Counted from the stretch's first letter, positions 1 through 6,371 are shown. The stretch is DNA of 6,670 nucleotides from a bacterium (GCA_004561775.1 SFUD01000036.1:1-6670); one strand, 5' to 3'. Made by a program: numbers and translations. The notes: generated from the sequence alone by a model not told the origin.

Positions 1-270
1 GGCATAGGCGCGCGTATCGGCGGTTTTACAGAGAAATGGAAATCCGTAGAATTTTGCCCTCTCCTCTACAAAACGCATATCGCCGTTGCTCTCCTCCCCT
101 CTGAGAGAGAAGTTGAGATGCGCCACAACAACTCTTGGAGAGAGCGAGCTGGAGGCCAGAAGATGAAGCATACATATAGAATCCGGACCGCCGCTGACGC
201 CGGCAACGATGGTAGAATTACCATCATATAATCTCTTTAAAAGCGCATCGAATCTCCTTTGGGAAATCAT
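1..270 (-). CDS. tilS: tRNA(Ile)-lysidine synthetase TilS, N-terminal part (cut by left edge)
   Basis: TilS uses ATP and lysine to convert the wobble cytidine of the CAU anticodon of a minor tRNA-Ile to lysidine, so that the tRNA is charged with isoleucine and reads AUA. It acts in the cytoplasm. Only the first 90 residues are present; the family is usually 400 or more. Visible are the PP-loop ATP-binding motif SGGPDS at residues 26-31, preceded by the hydrophobic strand TIVAGV, and the TilS signature HLNFSLRGEES at 51-61, followed by a DMRFVEE segment. These separate it from other PP-loop ATPases such as GuaA or TtcA. The start ATG (270-268) overlaps the TGA stop of the DUF3078 gene as ATGA, and a GGAGAG lies 8 nt upstream, so the start is well supported and translation is probably coupled. 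The family call is firm; the catalytic remainder and C-terminal domains cannot be seen. Confidence 0.93.
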   Translation of the reverse strand, partial: MISQRRFDALLKRLYDGNSTIVAGVSGGPDSICMLHLLASSSLSPRVVVAHLNFSLRGEESNGDMRFVEERAKFYGFPFLCKTADTRAYA

Positions 271-1301
271 TTTTTAAACTCTCCTATGGTATATGCGAAC
301 GAGATGCCCAGCACCTCCTTAAACTGCACGCGGGGAGCATAGTCTCCGTTGTCATCCTTTATAAGAATGTCATCATCATAGATGAGATTTGTCCTTAGGG
401 TAGCCTCAAGGAATCTGTTTATCTTGTAGGCAAGCATCACATCCCAGGTAACTTTAATATTCTGCGGATTGTGCTTATAGTCCGAGAAGAGAATCAGCTG
501 GGAGACAGCCTTGAAATTCTTGAGGGAATAGTTGACGTTTCCTGTCAGCTGAGCACCCACCTGAACCCTTACAGGTTCATCCTCTGCGTTTCCGTACTTT
601 GTTCTCAGCGACTTCTGGGTTACGATAATGGTATTGAGAGTAATGGGAGCAAAAGTGGCGGAGTACCACTTCTTATCCGGCTTGTAGTCTATACCTATAC
701 CAAATGTAACATAACCAGGCGAGAGGAATTTTGAAACCCTCGTAGCCTCATCTTTGCTGTTATAAGTAAAACCCGGCGAAAACTGACTCTTGATATTAAG
801 TGCTGCAGAGAAGAAGAAGTTCTTGAAGGTGGAATAACCCGCCTTGCTGTCCAGAATAAACTTATCCTCGCTCTTTCTGTAGCCTTGGTCGAAGGACTGC
901 ACAAAACCATAGGAGACCTGCACCCTATTTTCCCAATAGAGGTTATCCTTTGCATAGTTACGCATTGCATTAACATAACCGTTCATTGCAATGGAACCCG
1001 AACCTCCGGCGGCCCAGTTGGTAAGCGAGACCTGAGAGAAGCTCAACTGAGTAAGCATTCCGGTAGTCCAATACTTTGGAGGCGCAACCGGAACATACTG
1101 AATGACAGGCACCTTATTGGATAATCCTATCTTTCTTATAATATTCTGAGCAGAGGTGAGGGTTGTATCTGATGTAATCATCTGCACGCTCTCTCCGCCA
1201 CCCCTTCTTTGCCCCAAAAGGGAGAGTGGAAGGAGCAGGGCCAGCAGCAGGATTGCCACCAGAGACCTGAATGCAAATTTGCTATTCCTCAAGAACATCA
1301 T
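267..1301 (-). CDS. DUF3078 family protein, probable outer-membrane beta-barrel
   Basis: This is a 344-residue exported protein of unknown function. Residues 1-12 form a basic N-region and 13-30 a hydrophobic core (VAILLLALLLPLSLLG), with likely signal peptidase I cleavage before Q31. The DUF3078 hallmark is at about 88-104: FSQVSLTNWAAGGSGSIA, preceded by YWTTG. The rest alternates aromatic and polar residues in strand-length stretches (for example residues 122-137, 158-174 and 196-207), as in outer-membrane barrels; that topology is inferred. DUF3078 proteins are typical of Bacteroidota and have no established role. The gene overlaps the upstream 236-residue gene by 20 nt and shares ATGA with tilS, so it sits inside the proS operon. 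No good Shine-Dalgarno precedes the start, and two ATGs stand side by side (1301 and 1298), so the start may be one codon later. The protein ends in EFKK rather than the terminal aromatic residue common in barrels. Confidence 0.85.
   Translation of the reverse strand: MMFLRNSKFAFRSLVAILLLALLLPLSLLGQRRGGGESVQMITSDTTLTSAQNIIRKIGLSNKVPVIQYVPVAPPKYWTTGMLTQLSFSQVSLTNWAAGGSGSIAMNGYVNAMRNYAKDNLYWENRVQVSYGFVQSFDQGYRKSEDKFILDSKAGYSTFKNFFFSAALNIKSQFSPGFTYNSKDEATRVSKFLSPGYVTFGIGIDYKPDKKWYSATFAPITLNTIIVTQKSLRTKYGNAEDEPVRVQVGAQLTGNVNYSLKNFKAVSQLILFSDYKHNPQNIKVTWDVMLAYKINRFLEATLRTNLIYDDDILIKDDNGDYAPRVQFKEVLGISFAYTIGEFKK
279..284 (-). promoter_or_regulatory. Ribosome binding site of tilS
   Basis: GGAGAG on the minus strand lies 8 nt before the ATG of tilS, inside the last codons of the DUF3078 gene. 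It supports the ATGA-overlap start and gives tilS its own means of initiation besides coupling. Confidence 0.5.
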
Positions 1302-1992
1302 CCGAATTATACTTAAATCCCAACCTCTTTCCTGTCTTAAGCTGGGTACTCTCTATTTTACTGTTAATCTGATCCAGAGTTGCCACCTTTACCATATCGA
1401 ACGGAGGAACAAGCAGGTCGAACTGCAGGGAGTACAACATAGCCGACTGCACAAACTCCTGCAACTCATTCTTATCCAGCACCACCTTGCCAAATGAAGA
1501 GACCTTCTGCCTCTGCTGCCTCTTGCCCTCTACAAAGAAGAATTTCTCCTTGTTTACAAAGAGTCTTGCCACAAGATAGCCTAAATCGTCTGTACGATTA
1601 TATTTAAGGGAGTCTGAAAGAAAATTGTAAACACTTATTACACCGCAATAGGTATTGAAATCGCCTCCCTTTGCATAGGCATTCTTCCAGACAGCGTGAT
1701 CTCTGTCAAACTGGAATACATCTGTATGCATACTGAAGAGCAGAACATCATCTGCAAACTTAAGTTCCGCCTCAAATTTGCCTCTGTCTCTATACTCAAG
1801 TTTAATCCTTCTTGAGTTAACTGCAGGGTTATCCTCCAGGGCCTCGTTAAGGTCGTTGCTAATCTCGCTAAGCAGGTCCTTCAACTGATTGAAAGTTTCC
1901 AATGCCTGGTCGTAAACAGCAGCCTTTGCTCCGGCCTTTGCATCAAGCAAGGCCAGAATCTGACCTTGTTTTGGTAACGGGTCTGTTGACAT
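1282..1992 (-). CDS. Conserved Bacteroidota-type protein of unknown function (236 aa)
   Basis: I know no function for this protein; it resembles uncharacterised Bacteroidota proteins as far as I can recall. It has no signal peptide or membrane segment, so it is probably cytoplasmic. Residues 25-52 look like an amphipathic, possibly coiled-coil helix (ETFNQLKDLLSEISNDLNEA). Next comes a charged strand segment (RIKLEYRDRGKFEAELKF, 62-79), a FSMHTDVFQFDRDHAVW segment (86-102), and a dense block of aromatic and charged residues at about 114-159 containing YCGVISVYNFLSDSLKYNR and FFFVEGKRQQRQ. A LLVPPFDMVKV stretch (193-203) and a TGKRLGFKYNSDD tail close it. The start at 1992 is chosen because AAGGAG lies 6 nt before it; an in-frame ATG at 2022 lies inside the 3' end of proS and has no such site. 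It follows proS after 13 nt and overlaps the DUF3078 gene by 20 nt, which suggests constitutive co-expression with the translation genes. Confidence 0.85.
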   Translation of the reverse strand: MSTDPLPKQGQILALLDAKAGAKAAVYDQALETFNQLKDLLSEISNDLNEALEDNPAVNSRRIKLEYRDRGKFEAELKFADDVLLFSMHTDVFQFDRDHAVWKNAYAKGGDFNTYCGVISVYNFLSDSLKYNRTDDLGYLVARLFVNKEKFFFVEGKRQQRQKVSSFGKVVLDKNELQEFVQSAMLYSLQFDLLVPPFDMVKVATLDQINSKIESTQLKTGKRLGFKYNSDDVLEE

Positions 1993-1998
1993 AACTAA

Positions 1999-2004
1999 CT
2001 CCTT
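1999..2004 (-). promoter_or_regulatory. Strong Shine-Dalgarno that decides the start of the 236-aa gene
   Basis: AAGGAG on the minus strand, 6 nt before ATG 1992-1990 and just after the TAG stop of proS (2008-2006). It favours the start at 1992 over the in-frame ATG at 2022. Strong sites like this are less usual in Bacteroidota than in many other bacteria. Confidence 0.75.
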
Positions 2005-2005
2005 A

Positions 2006-3484
2006 CTAATATGATTTTGCAAAAATTACTCTTCTCTTGGAAGGTTTGCCCGAATAGACGCACTTACCCTCCTCCTCACAAACAAATGAATCTATAGGAA
2101 TACACCTGATGGTAGCCTTTGTCTCCTCCTGTATCTTTGCCTCCGTCTCCTTTGTGCCATCCCAGTGGCAGAGCAGGAAGCCGCCCTCCTCTATCTTCTG
2201 CTTGAACTCATCCCAACTATCCACCTTATAGGTATTGGCATTGCGGAAATCCAGAGCCTTCTTGTAAATGTTCTGCTGAATCTGCTCCATAAGAGCGGCA
2301 ACATGCTCAACAAGAGAATCCCAATTTACAAACTCCTTCTCCAGAGTATCTCTTCTGACAACCTCTGCAGTTCTGTTCTCCAGGTCTCTTGGGCCCATTG
2401 CAATTCTTACAGGCACTCCCTTCAACTCCCACTCCGCATACTTGAAGCCGCTTCTCAAATTGTCTCTGTCATCTATCTTTACGGTAAGGCCGGCCCTCTC
2501 CATAAGCTCCTTAAACTCCCTCATCTTGGCAAGCACTGCCTCCTCCTCTTCCGGTTTTTTGAAGACAGGAACCATAACAACGTGGATAGGCGCCAGTCTT
2601 GGAGGAAGAACAAGGCCGTTATTATCTCCGTGGGCCATAATAAGCGCTCCCATAAGTCTGGTAGAGACTCCCCAGGAGGTTGCCCAAACATACTCCGGCT
2701 TGCCCTCTTTGGTTGTATATTTCACATCAAATGCCTTAGCAAAATTCTGGCCAAGGAAGTGCGACGTACCTGCCTGAAGCGCCTTGCCATCCTGCATCAT
2801 AGCCTCTATGCACATAGTATCCACCGCACCGGCAAACCTCTCGGACTCTGTCTTGTGCCCAACCACTACCGGCACTGCCATATACTCCCTTGCAAACTTT
2901 GCATATACCTGAACCATTGTCTCTGTCTCCTTCTGAGCCTCCTCCATAGTGGCGTGGGCTGTATGGCCCTCCTGCCAGAGGAACTCCGCTGTTCTAAGGA
3001 AGAGTCTTGTCCTCATCTCCCACCTTACAACATTTGCCCACTGATTGCAGAGAATAGGAAGGTCTCTGTAGGATGTAATCCAGTTCTTATATGTATTCCA
3101 GATTATTGTCTCCGATGTTGGTCTTACAATAAGCTCCTCCTCCAATTTTGCATCAGGGTCTACAACAACACCCTTGCCGTTTGGGTCTACCATAAGCCTG
3201 TGGTGTGTTACCACAGCGCACTCTTTGGCAAAACCCTCAACGTGTTCTGCCTCCTTGCTTAGGAATGATTTTGGAATAAAGAGCGGGAAATAGGCATTCT
3301 GATGTCCTGTCTCCTTGAACATTGAATCCAGCTGGCGCTGCATCTTCTCCCAAATTGCATATCCGTATGGTTTAATGACCATACAACCTCTAACTGCAGA
3401 ATTCTCAGCCAAGTCTGCCTTTACAACCAAATTATTATACCAAAGCGAATAATTCTCCTCTTTACTTGTTACCTCTTTTGCCAT
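2006..3484 (-). CDS. proS: Prolyl-tRNA synthetase, archaeal/eukaryote type without editing domain
   Basis: ProRS is a class II synthetase that joins proline to tRNA-Pro in the cytoplasm. The 492-residue product shows class II motif 1 at about 31-71 (GCMVIKPYGYAIWEK, then YFPLFIP), the RPTSET loop at 121-126, motif 2 at 154-178 (RWEMRTR, FLRTAEFLWQEGHTAH) and motif 3 at about 272-299 (GVSTRLMGAL, then LPPRLAP). Motif 2 runs to motif 3 without the roughly 180-residue INS editing domain of the E. coli type. An anticodon-binding domain follows (about 300-400). The C-terminal domain (410-492) has Cys 439, 461, 469 and 474, a likely zinc site, and ends in Tyr492 as in other members, where the terminal Tyr reaches towards the active site. 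The start MAKEV at 3484 matches the family; an ATG at 3544 would add 20 residues encoded by the divergent promoter region. No Shine-Dalgarno is evident. It is the first gene of the four-gene operon. Confidence 0.97.
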   Translation of the reverse strand: MAKEVTSKEENYSLWYNNLVVKADLAENSAVRGCMVIKPYGYAIWEKMQRQLDSMFKETGHQNAYFPLFIPKSFLSKEAEHVEGFAKECAVVTHHRLMVDPNGKGVVVDPDAKLEEELIVRPTSETIIWNTYKNWITSYRDLPILCNQWANVVRWEMRTRLFLRTAEFLWQEGHTAHATMEEAQKETETMVQVYAKFAREYMAVPVVVGHKTESERFAGAVDTMCIEAMMQDGKALQAGTSHFLGQNFAKAFDVKYTTKEGKPEYVWATSWGVSTRLMGALIMAHGDNNGLVLPPRLAPIHVVMVPVFKKPEEEEAVLAKMREFKELMERAGLTVKIDDRDNLRSGFKYAEWELKGVPVRIAMGPRDLENRTAEVVRRDTLEKEFVNWDSLVEHVAALMEQIQQNIYKKALDFRNANTYKVDSWDEFKQKIEEGGFLLCHWDGTKETEAKIQEETKATIRCIPIDSFVCEEEGKCVYSGKPSKRRVIFAKSY

Positions 3485-3503
3485 ATTGGAACATTTTTTG
3501 TTA

Positions 3504-3511
3504 TATCTTTG
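3504..3511 (+). promoter_or_regulatory. Candidate -7 box of the lipoprotein/barrel operon promoter
   Basis: TATCTTTG fits the Bacteroides -7 consensus TAnnTTTG and lies 47 nt before the lipoprotein ATG, leaving a leader of about 40 nt. Possible -33 elements are TTTG at 3477-3480 (gap 23) and TTG at 3486-3488 (gap 15); the expected gap is about 19-21, so neither is a good fit. Confidence 0.45.
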
Positions 3512-3521
3512 TAGTAGGGTG

Positions 3522-3537
3522 CAAAAATACAAAATTA
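3522..3537 (-). promoter_or_regulatory. Candidate -7 boxes of the proS operon promoter
   Basis: Read on the minus strand, two abutting octamers fit the Bacteroides -7 consensus TAnnTTTG: TAATTTTG (3537-3530) and TATTTTTG (3529-3522). They would place the transcript start roughly 30 nt before the proS ATG. No TTG lies at the usual -33 spacing for either box; the nearest TTG (3540-3542) is too close. The region is AT-rich, so a chance match is possible. Confidence 0.4.
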
Positions 3538-3545
3538 TTTTCAAC

Positions 3546-3554
3546 AGAGGAGGT
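3546..3554 (+). promoter_or_regulatory. Strong Shine-Dalgarno of the lipoprotein gene
   Basis: AGAGGAGGT lies 4 nt before ATG 3559. It decides this start over the upstream in-frame ATG at 3466, which lies antisense within the proS coding region and would destroy the lipoprotein signal peptide. Confidence 0.8.
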
Positions 3555-3558
3555 AATT

Positions 3559-4740
3559 ATGAAAAACAATGGATTTATTATTTATTTGACGGGATTGCTT
3601 GCATTATCCTCTTGTGGCACTTATTATCAGGCTGTTAACAACAGCGACGGCTTCCAGAACGGCATCTACTACAATGCCGCTGCAAGCCATTCTGCAGAAG
3701 AGGGCAGAAACCTTATTGTAAATGAGAGCCGTACTCTGCAGGAAAAGACATACAGCCAGCTTGAGTCAGAGCCTGCTGCGGAGGTAAATCTCACCATTGC
3801 AGCAGACCCCAACAGCTATGCTGCAAAGTTAAGGAGGTTTGACTCACCGAAATATACCGTAAACGTTGTAATCGACTACGGAAGCTGGATAGACCCTTGG
3901 TGGAGCCCTTGGTGGTACAGAAACCCGTACTACTACGGATATGGCTGGTACACCTCCTGGGACTACTGGTACTGGAGAGACAGGTACTGGAGAGATTGGT
4001 ATTGGAGAGACCCTTGGTACTATGGCTACGGATGGCATAATCCGTGGTATCACCACCACTGGAGCTGTTACCCTCCACACCACCACTACAGGCCATACAG
4101 AAATCCTTACTACGGAAGGGCAGACTCCTATTCCCGACCATACTACGGCGGCCGCAGCAATGCCTCTTCCCATAGGAGCTATGGCAACCCGGTATATTCA
4201 AAGAGCAATTCCCATAGCGGCAACTCTGTGGGAAGTTCTACCAGAAACCCAAGGGTTGGCAACGTAAGGTACGGCACCAACAACGTGCGATACAACAATT
4301 CGCAGAACGACAATAATGTGCGTAACAACAACAATGTTCGGAATAACAACAGTGTGCGGAACAATAATGGCAATGTGCAGAACAACAGCAACAACTCCGG
4401 CAACCGCAACAACAACATAAACAGCGGCACAAACAGCGGCACAAGAAGTGGCACCACAATCTATCGCCGCACCACGCAGAAGAGCCAAAACGATGCAACC
4501 GGCAACACCAGCGTAAGAAACAACAGCAACAGTAGCAGCAGCAGTGGCAGCAACAGCAGCAATAGCATCTATCGTTCCGGCAACTATAACAGGAACTACA
4601 ACAGGAATTACAACAATAATTCCAACAGTTCATACTCCAGCGGCTCCTCCTATTCAAGCGGCTCCTCTTACTCATCGGGAAGAAGTTCGGGAAGCAGTTC
4701 GGGAAGCAGCTCAGGCGGCTCAATATATAGAAGAAGGTAG
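3559..4740 (+). CDS. Low-complexity lipoprotein with Trp/Tyr-rich block and Asn/Ser-rich tail
   Basis: This is a 393-residue lipoprotein of unknown function. The signal peptide (1-18) ends in the lipobox ALSSC, with Cys19 the lipidated residue. No acidic surface-export signal follows Cys19 (GTYYQAV), so a periplasm-facing anchor is inferred. Residues 20-106 are of normal composition and include NSYAAKLRRFDSPKYT (86-100), resembling the YAxRxRRF segment of other Bacteroidota lipoproteins. Residues 107-200 are extremely rich in Trp, Tyr, Arg, Pro and His, with 16 Trp between 110 and 168 and three YWRD units. Residues 200-393 are mostly Asn, Ser, Gly and Arg with repeated VRNNN and SSYSSG units and three (S/T)IYR motifs. 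The tail has 22 Arg and 2 Lys but only 2 Asp and no Glu. It is probably disordered and may bind polyanions or pack on another surface, but this is inference. It lies 26 nt before the barrel gene and is likely co-transcribed. Start chosen by strong Shine-Dalgarno and signal peptide. Confidence 0.88.
   Translation: MKNNGFIIYLTGLLALSSCGTYYQAVNNSDGFQNGIYYNAAASHSAEEGRNLIVNESRTLQEKTYSQLESEPAAEVNLTIAADPNSYAAKLRRFDSPKYTVNVVIDYGSWIDPWWSPWWYRNPYYYGYGWYTSWDYWYWRDRYWRDWYWRDPWYYGYGWHNPWYHHHWSCYPPHHHYRPYRNPYYGRADSYSRPYYGGRSNASSHRSYGNPVYSKSNSHSGNSVGSSTRNPRVGNVRYGTNNVRYNNSQNDNNVRNNNNVRNNNSVRNNNGNVQNNSNNSGNRNNNINSGTNSGTRSGTTIYRRTTQKSQNDATGNTSVRNNSNSSSSSGSNSSNSIYRSGNYNRNYNRNYNNNSNSSYSSGSSYSSGSSYSSGRSSGSSSGSSSGGSIYRRR
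3968..4010 (+). repeat. Three 15-nt tandem repeats encoding YWRD units
   Basis: The 13-nt core ggtactggagaga occurs at 3968-3980 and 3983-3995, and with one change (ggtattggagaga) at 3998-4010, a period of 15 nt. Here the DNA itself is repeated, unlike the later Asn- and Ser-rich repeats, so this may be a fairly recent local duplication within the Trp/Tyr block. Confidence 0.8.
4279..4431 (+). repeat. Asn-rich VRNNN-type amino-acid repeats
   Basis: Residues 241-291 of the lipoprotein repeat NNVR and NNN units, including VRNNNN, VRNNNS and VRNNNG in a row (residues 254-271). The codons differ between units (gtg/gtt for Val, cgt/cgg for Arg, aac/aat for Asn), so the repeat is clearer in protein than in DNA. 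Confidence 0.75.
4627..4722 (+). repeat. Ser/Gly-rich SSYSSG and SSG repeats
   Basis: Residues 357-388 of the lipoprotein contain three SSYSSG units followed by RSSGSSSGSSSGGS. Ser codons vary between copies (tcc, tca, tct, tcg, agc, agt). Such segments are normally disordered linkers. Confidence 0.75.
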
Positions 4741-4753
4741 AGTGCTGATTATT

Positions 4754-4760
4754 AAAAGGA
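4754..4760 (+). promoter_or_regulatory. Ribosome binding site of the FadL-like gene
   Basis: AAAAGGA lies 6 nt before ATG 4767, in the 26-nt gap after the lipoprotein stop. It supports this start and leaves little room for a separate promoter, consistent with co-transcription. Confidence 0.65.
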
Positions 4761-4766
4761 TTTATT

Positions 4767-6350
4767 ATGAAGAGGTATATTTCATTTTTTATGGTTAATG
4801 CCCTCTGCTGCGTTGCGCTCTTTGGGCAGAACAACCCTACGGATTATGTAGAGAGGGCATTCTCTCTCTCGCAGCAGAATAGAGAAGGCACTGCAAGAAG
4901 CGTTGCAATGGGAAATGCCTTTACAGCTCTTGGCGGCGATATGGGCAGCATCTCAATAAACCCCGCCTCCTCTGCAGTTTACAGGTATTCGGAGTTTTCT
5001 GTAACACCAAGCATTACCAATGCAGGGTATAACAGCACCTATGCGGGAGGTTACAGCAACTCGGGCAACCTTACAAGATTTGGCATAAGCAATGCGGGCT
5101 TCATAGGCTCTTTTGAGACCGGCAGAAGCAGCAGGGGTCTGGTCAGATGGAGTCTGGGTGTGGTGCTTAACAAGCAGAACAACCTTTCATACTCCTTTGG
5201 AGCAAACGGCAGAAACAGCAACTCCAGCTGGCTGCAAAGTCTGGCCGAGCAAACCAACGGCATAGATTCCAGGGAGATGGACATAAACAGCCACCAGGAC
5301 CCTTTCCTTACCTTTGGCGCAAGCGATTGGGTCTCCGTTCTTGGCTGGAACACTACTCTGCTCTCTCTGCTGCCAAATACAACAGACCAATATATTGCCG
5401 CAACGGAGAATATGTACAACAGAGGCGTGGACAGCCAAGGCAACCAGATTGTGGATATTATGGTGGGAGGTCCTCTGGATCAGAATTTCCTTACAGAGCG
5501 CAGGGGCAGCGTTACAAGCGCCACCGTTAACTTTGGAGGAAACATCTCCAATATCTTCTACTTTGGAATAAACCTGGAGGCAAAGAGCGTCTATGAGAAG
5601 ATAAATATAAGCATTGCGGAGAATGCAGTAAACTCACGCGATTTTGACAGCGGTTTTGAGAGTTTTGGCTATGGCTATGAGCATAAGACATTTGGTACAG
5701 GTATGGAGATTAAAGCAGGCTTTATCTTTACACCTAACCCATTCTTCAGATTGGGCGGAAGCATAGCCTCTCCAACCTACTACTGGCTTACGGAGAGATA
5801 CTCCTCTGCAATGAGGTCTGCCTTCAACGACGGCTACAGCCAGCTTATCTTTACCCCGGAGGGGGAGTATGACTATACCCTGCAGAGCCCATTCTCTTTC
5901 AGCTTAGGTGCGGCCGGGGTGATTCCGGGAATTGGCGTAATAAGCGCAGATTATGAGATGATAGACTACTCCTCTATGCGCCTGAGGGAGGTAGGCGGCC
6001 GTACAGGTTCATTTGCAATTGATAATGCTGATATTAAAGAGATTTACAAGGCACAGCACATCTTTAGGGTTGGATTGGAGCTTACTCCAATTAAGGAGAT
6101 GGCGGTAAGAGCCGGTTTCCAGCACTACTCTAACCCATACAAAGTATCTGCATTGGGAGAAACAACCAATATTGTCTCTGCCGGATTGGGATACAATCAC
6201 AGCAGCGGGTTCTTTATGGATGCCGCTTTCCAGACAACTGTGGGCAAGGATGAGAAGAGCGGCGCCATATATGACGGGCCTAATGCTCCAATTGTAAACT
6301 ATAAGACCAATTGCTGGAAGTTGCTCTTTACCTTTGGCTTCAGATTTTAG
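4767..6350 (+). CDS. FadL/OmpP1-like outer-membrane beta-barrel protein
   Basis: This 527-residue protein is an exported outer-membrane barrel of the OmpP1/FadL/TodX type as found in Bacteroidota. FadL itself takes up long-chain fatty acids in E. coli; the substrate here is unknown. Residues 1-20 are a signal peptide (MKRYISFFMVNALCCVALFG), with cleavage likely before Q21; the Cys pair at 14-15 does not fit a lipobox. The family region at 41-82 reads GTARSVAMGNAFTALGGDMG followed by SISINPASSAVYRYSEFSV, where NPAS matches the NPA motif of the FadL N-terminal plug. Many alternating beta segments follow, and the protein ends in FGFRF; a terminal Phe is the usual barrel-assembly signal. Its length fits a 14-strand FadL-like barrel, though the strand count is inferred. 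It follows the lipoprotein by 26 nt and ends 16 nt from the stop of the convergent WbqC-like gene. Sequence alone cannot assign a substrate. Confidence 0.85.
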   Translation: MKRYISFFMVNALCCVALFGQNNPTDYVERAFSLSQQNREGTARSVAMGNAFTALGGDMGSISINPASSAVYRYSEFSVTPSITNAGYNSTYAGGYSNSGNLTRFGISNAGFIGSFETGRSSRGLVRWSLGVVLNKQNNLSYSFGANGRNSNSSWLQSLAEQTNGIDSREMDINSHQDPFLTFGASDWVSVLGWNTTLLSLLPNTTDQYIAATENMYNRGVDSQGNQIVDIMVGGPLDQNFLTERRGSVTSATVNFGGNISNIFYFGINLEAKSVYEKINISIAENAVNSRDFDSGFESFGYGYEHKTFGTGMEIKAGFIFTPNPFFRLGGSIASPTYYWLTERYSSAMRSAFNDGYSQLIFTPEGEYDYTLQSPFSFSLGAAGVIPGIGVISADYEMIDYSSMRLREVGGRTGSFAIDNADIKEIYKAQHIFRVGLELTPIKEMAVRAGFQHYSNPYKVSALGETTNIVSAGLGYNHSSGFFMDAAFQTTVGKDEKSGAIYDGPNAPIVNYKTNCWKLLFTFGFRF

Positions 6351-6371
6351 CTGAGAGCTTAAGATTTCAGC
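6350..6371. terminator. Weak candidate hairpin between convergent genes
   Basis: GCTGAGA (6350-6356) can pair with TTTCAGC (6365-6371) around an 8-nt loop, with one G-U pair. It spans the convergent gap and includes part or all of both stop codons. No T-tract follows on the plus strand and only a short A/T run on the minus strand, so it is at best a weak terminator. Confidence 0.22.

Noticed and set aside
2165..3262. A 365-residue open frame on the plus strand antisense to proS
   Set aside because: It lies wholly within proS, whose protein is unmistakable. The product is Leu/Cys/His-rich with no recognisable domain, as expected from the reverse complement of a biased coding sequence.
3485..3544. 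20-residue N-terminal extension of proS (ATG at 3544)
   Set aside because: The extension is not seen in the family, covers the candidate -7 boxes and has no ribosome site; MAKEV at 3484 fits the ProRS start.
3466..3558. Upstream in-frame extension of the lipoprotein gene (ATG at 3466)
   Set aside because: It would lie antisense to the start of proS and cover the promoter region, and it would hide the lipoprotein signal peptide. The strong Shine-Dalgarno supports 3559.
4279..4722. Asn/Ser repeats considered as a CRISPR-like or intergenic array
   Set aside because: The repeats are in frame within a continuous coding sequence, vary in codon use, and have no constant DNA repeat with unique spacers.
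3559..4740. Type IX secretion cargo
   Set aside because: The protein has a lipobox, and its tail is low-complexity ending in IYRRR, without the folded beta-sandwich C-terminal domain of known type IX cargo.
4238..4834. Minus-strand open frame rich in Cys and Arg opposite the lipoprotein tail
   Set aside because: The Cys runs are the complement of Asn/Ser/Gly codons in the low-complexity tail; several other open frames there arise in the same way. No ribosome site or family resemblance.
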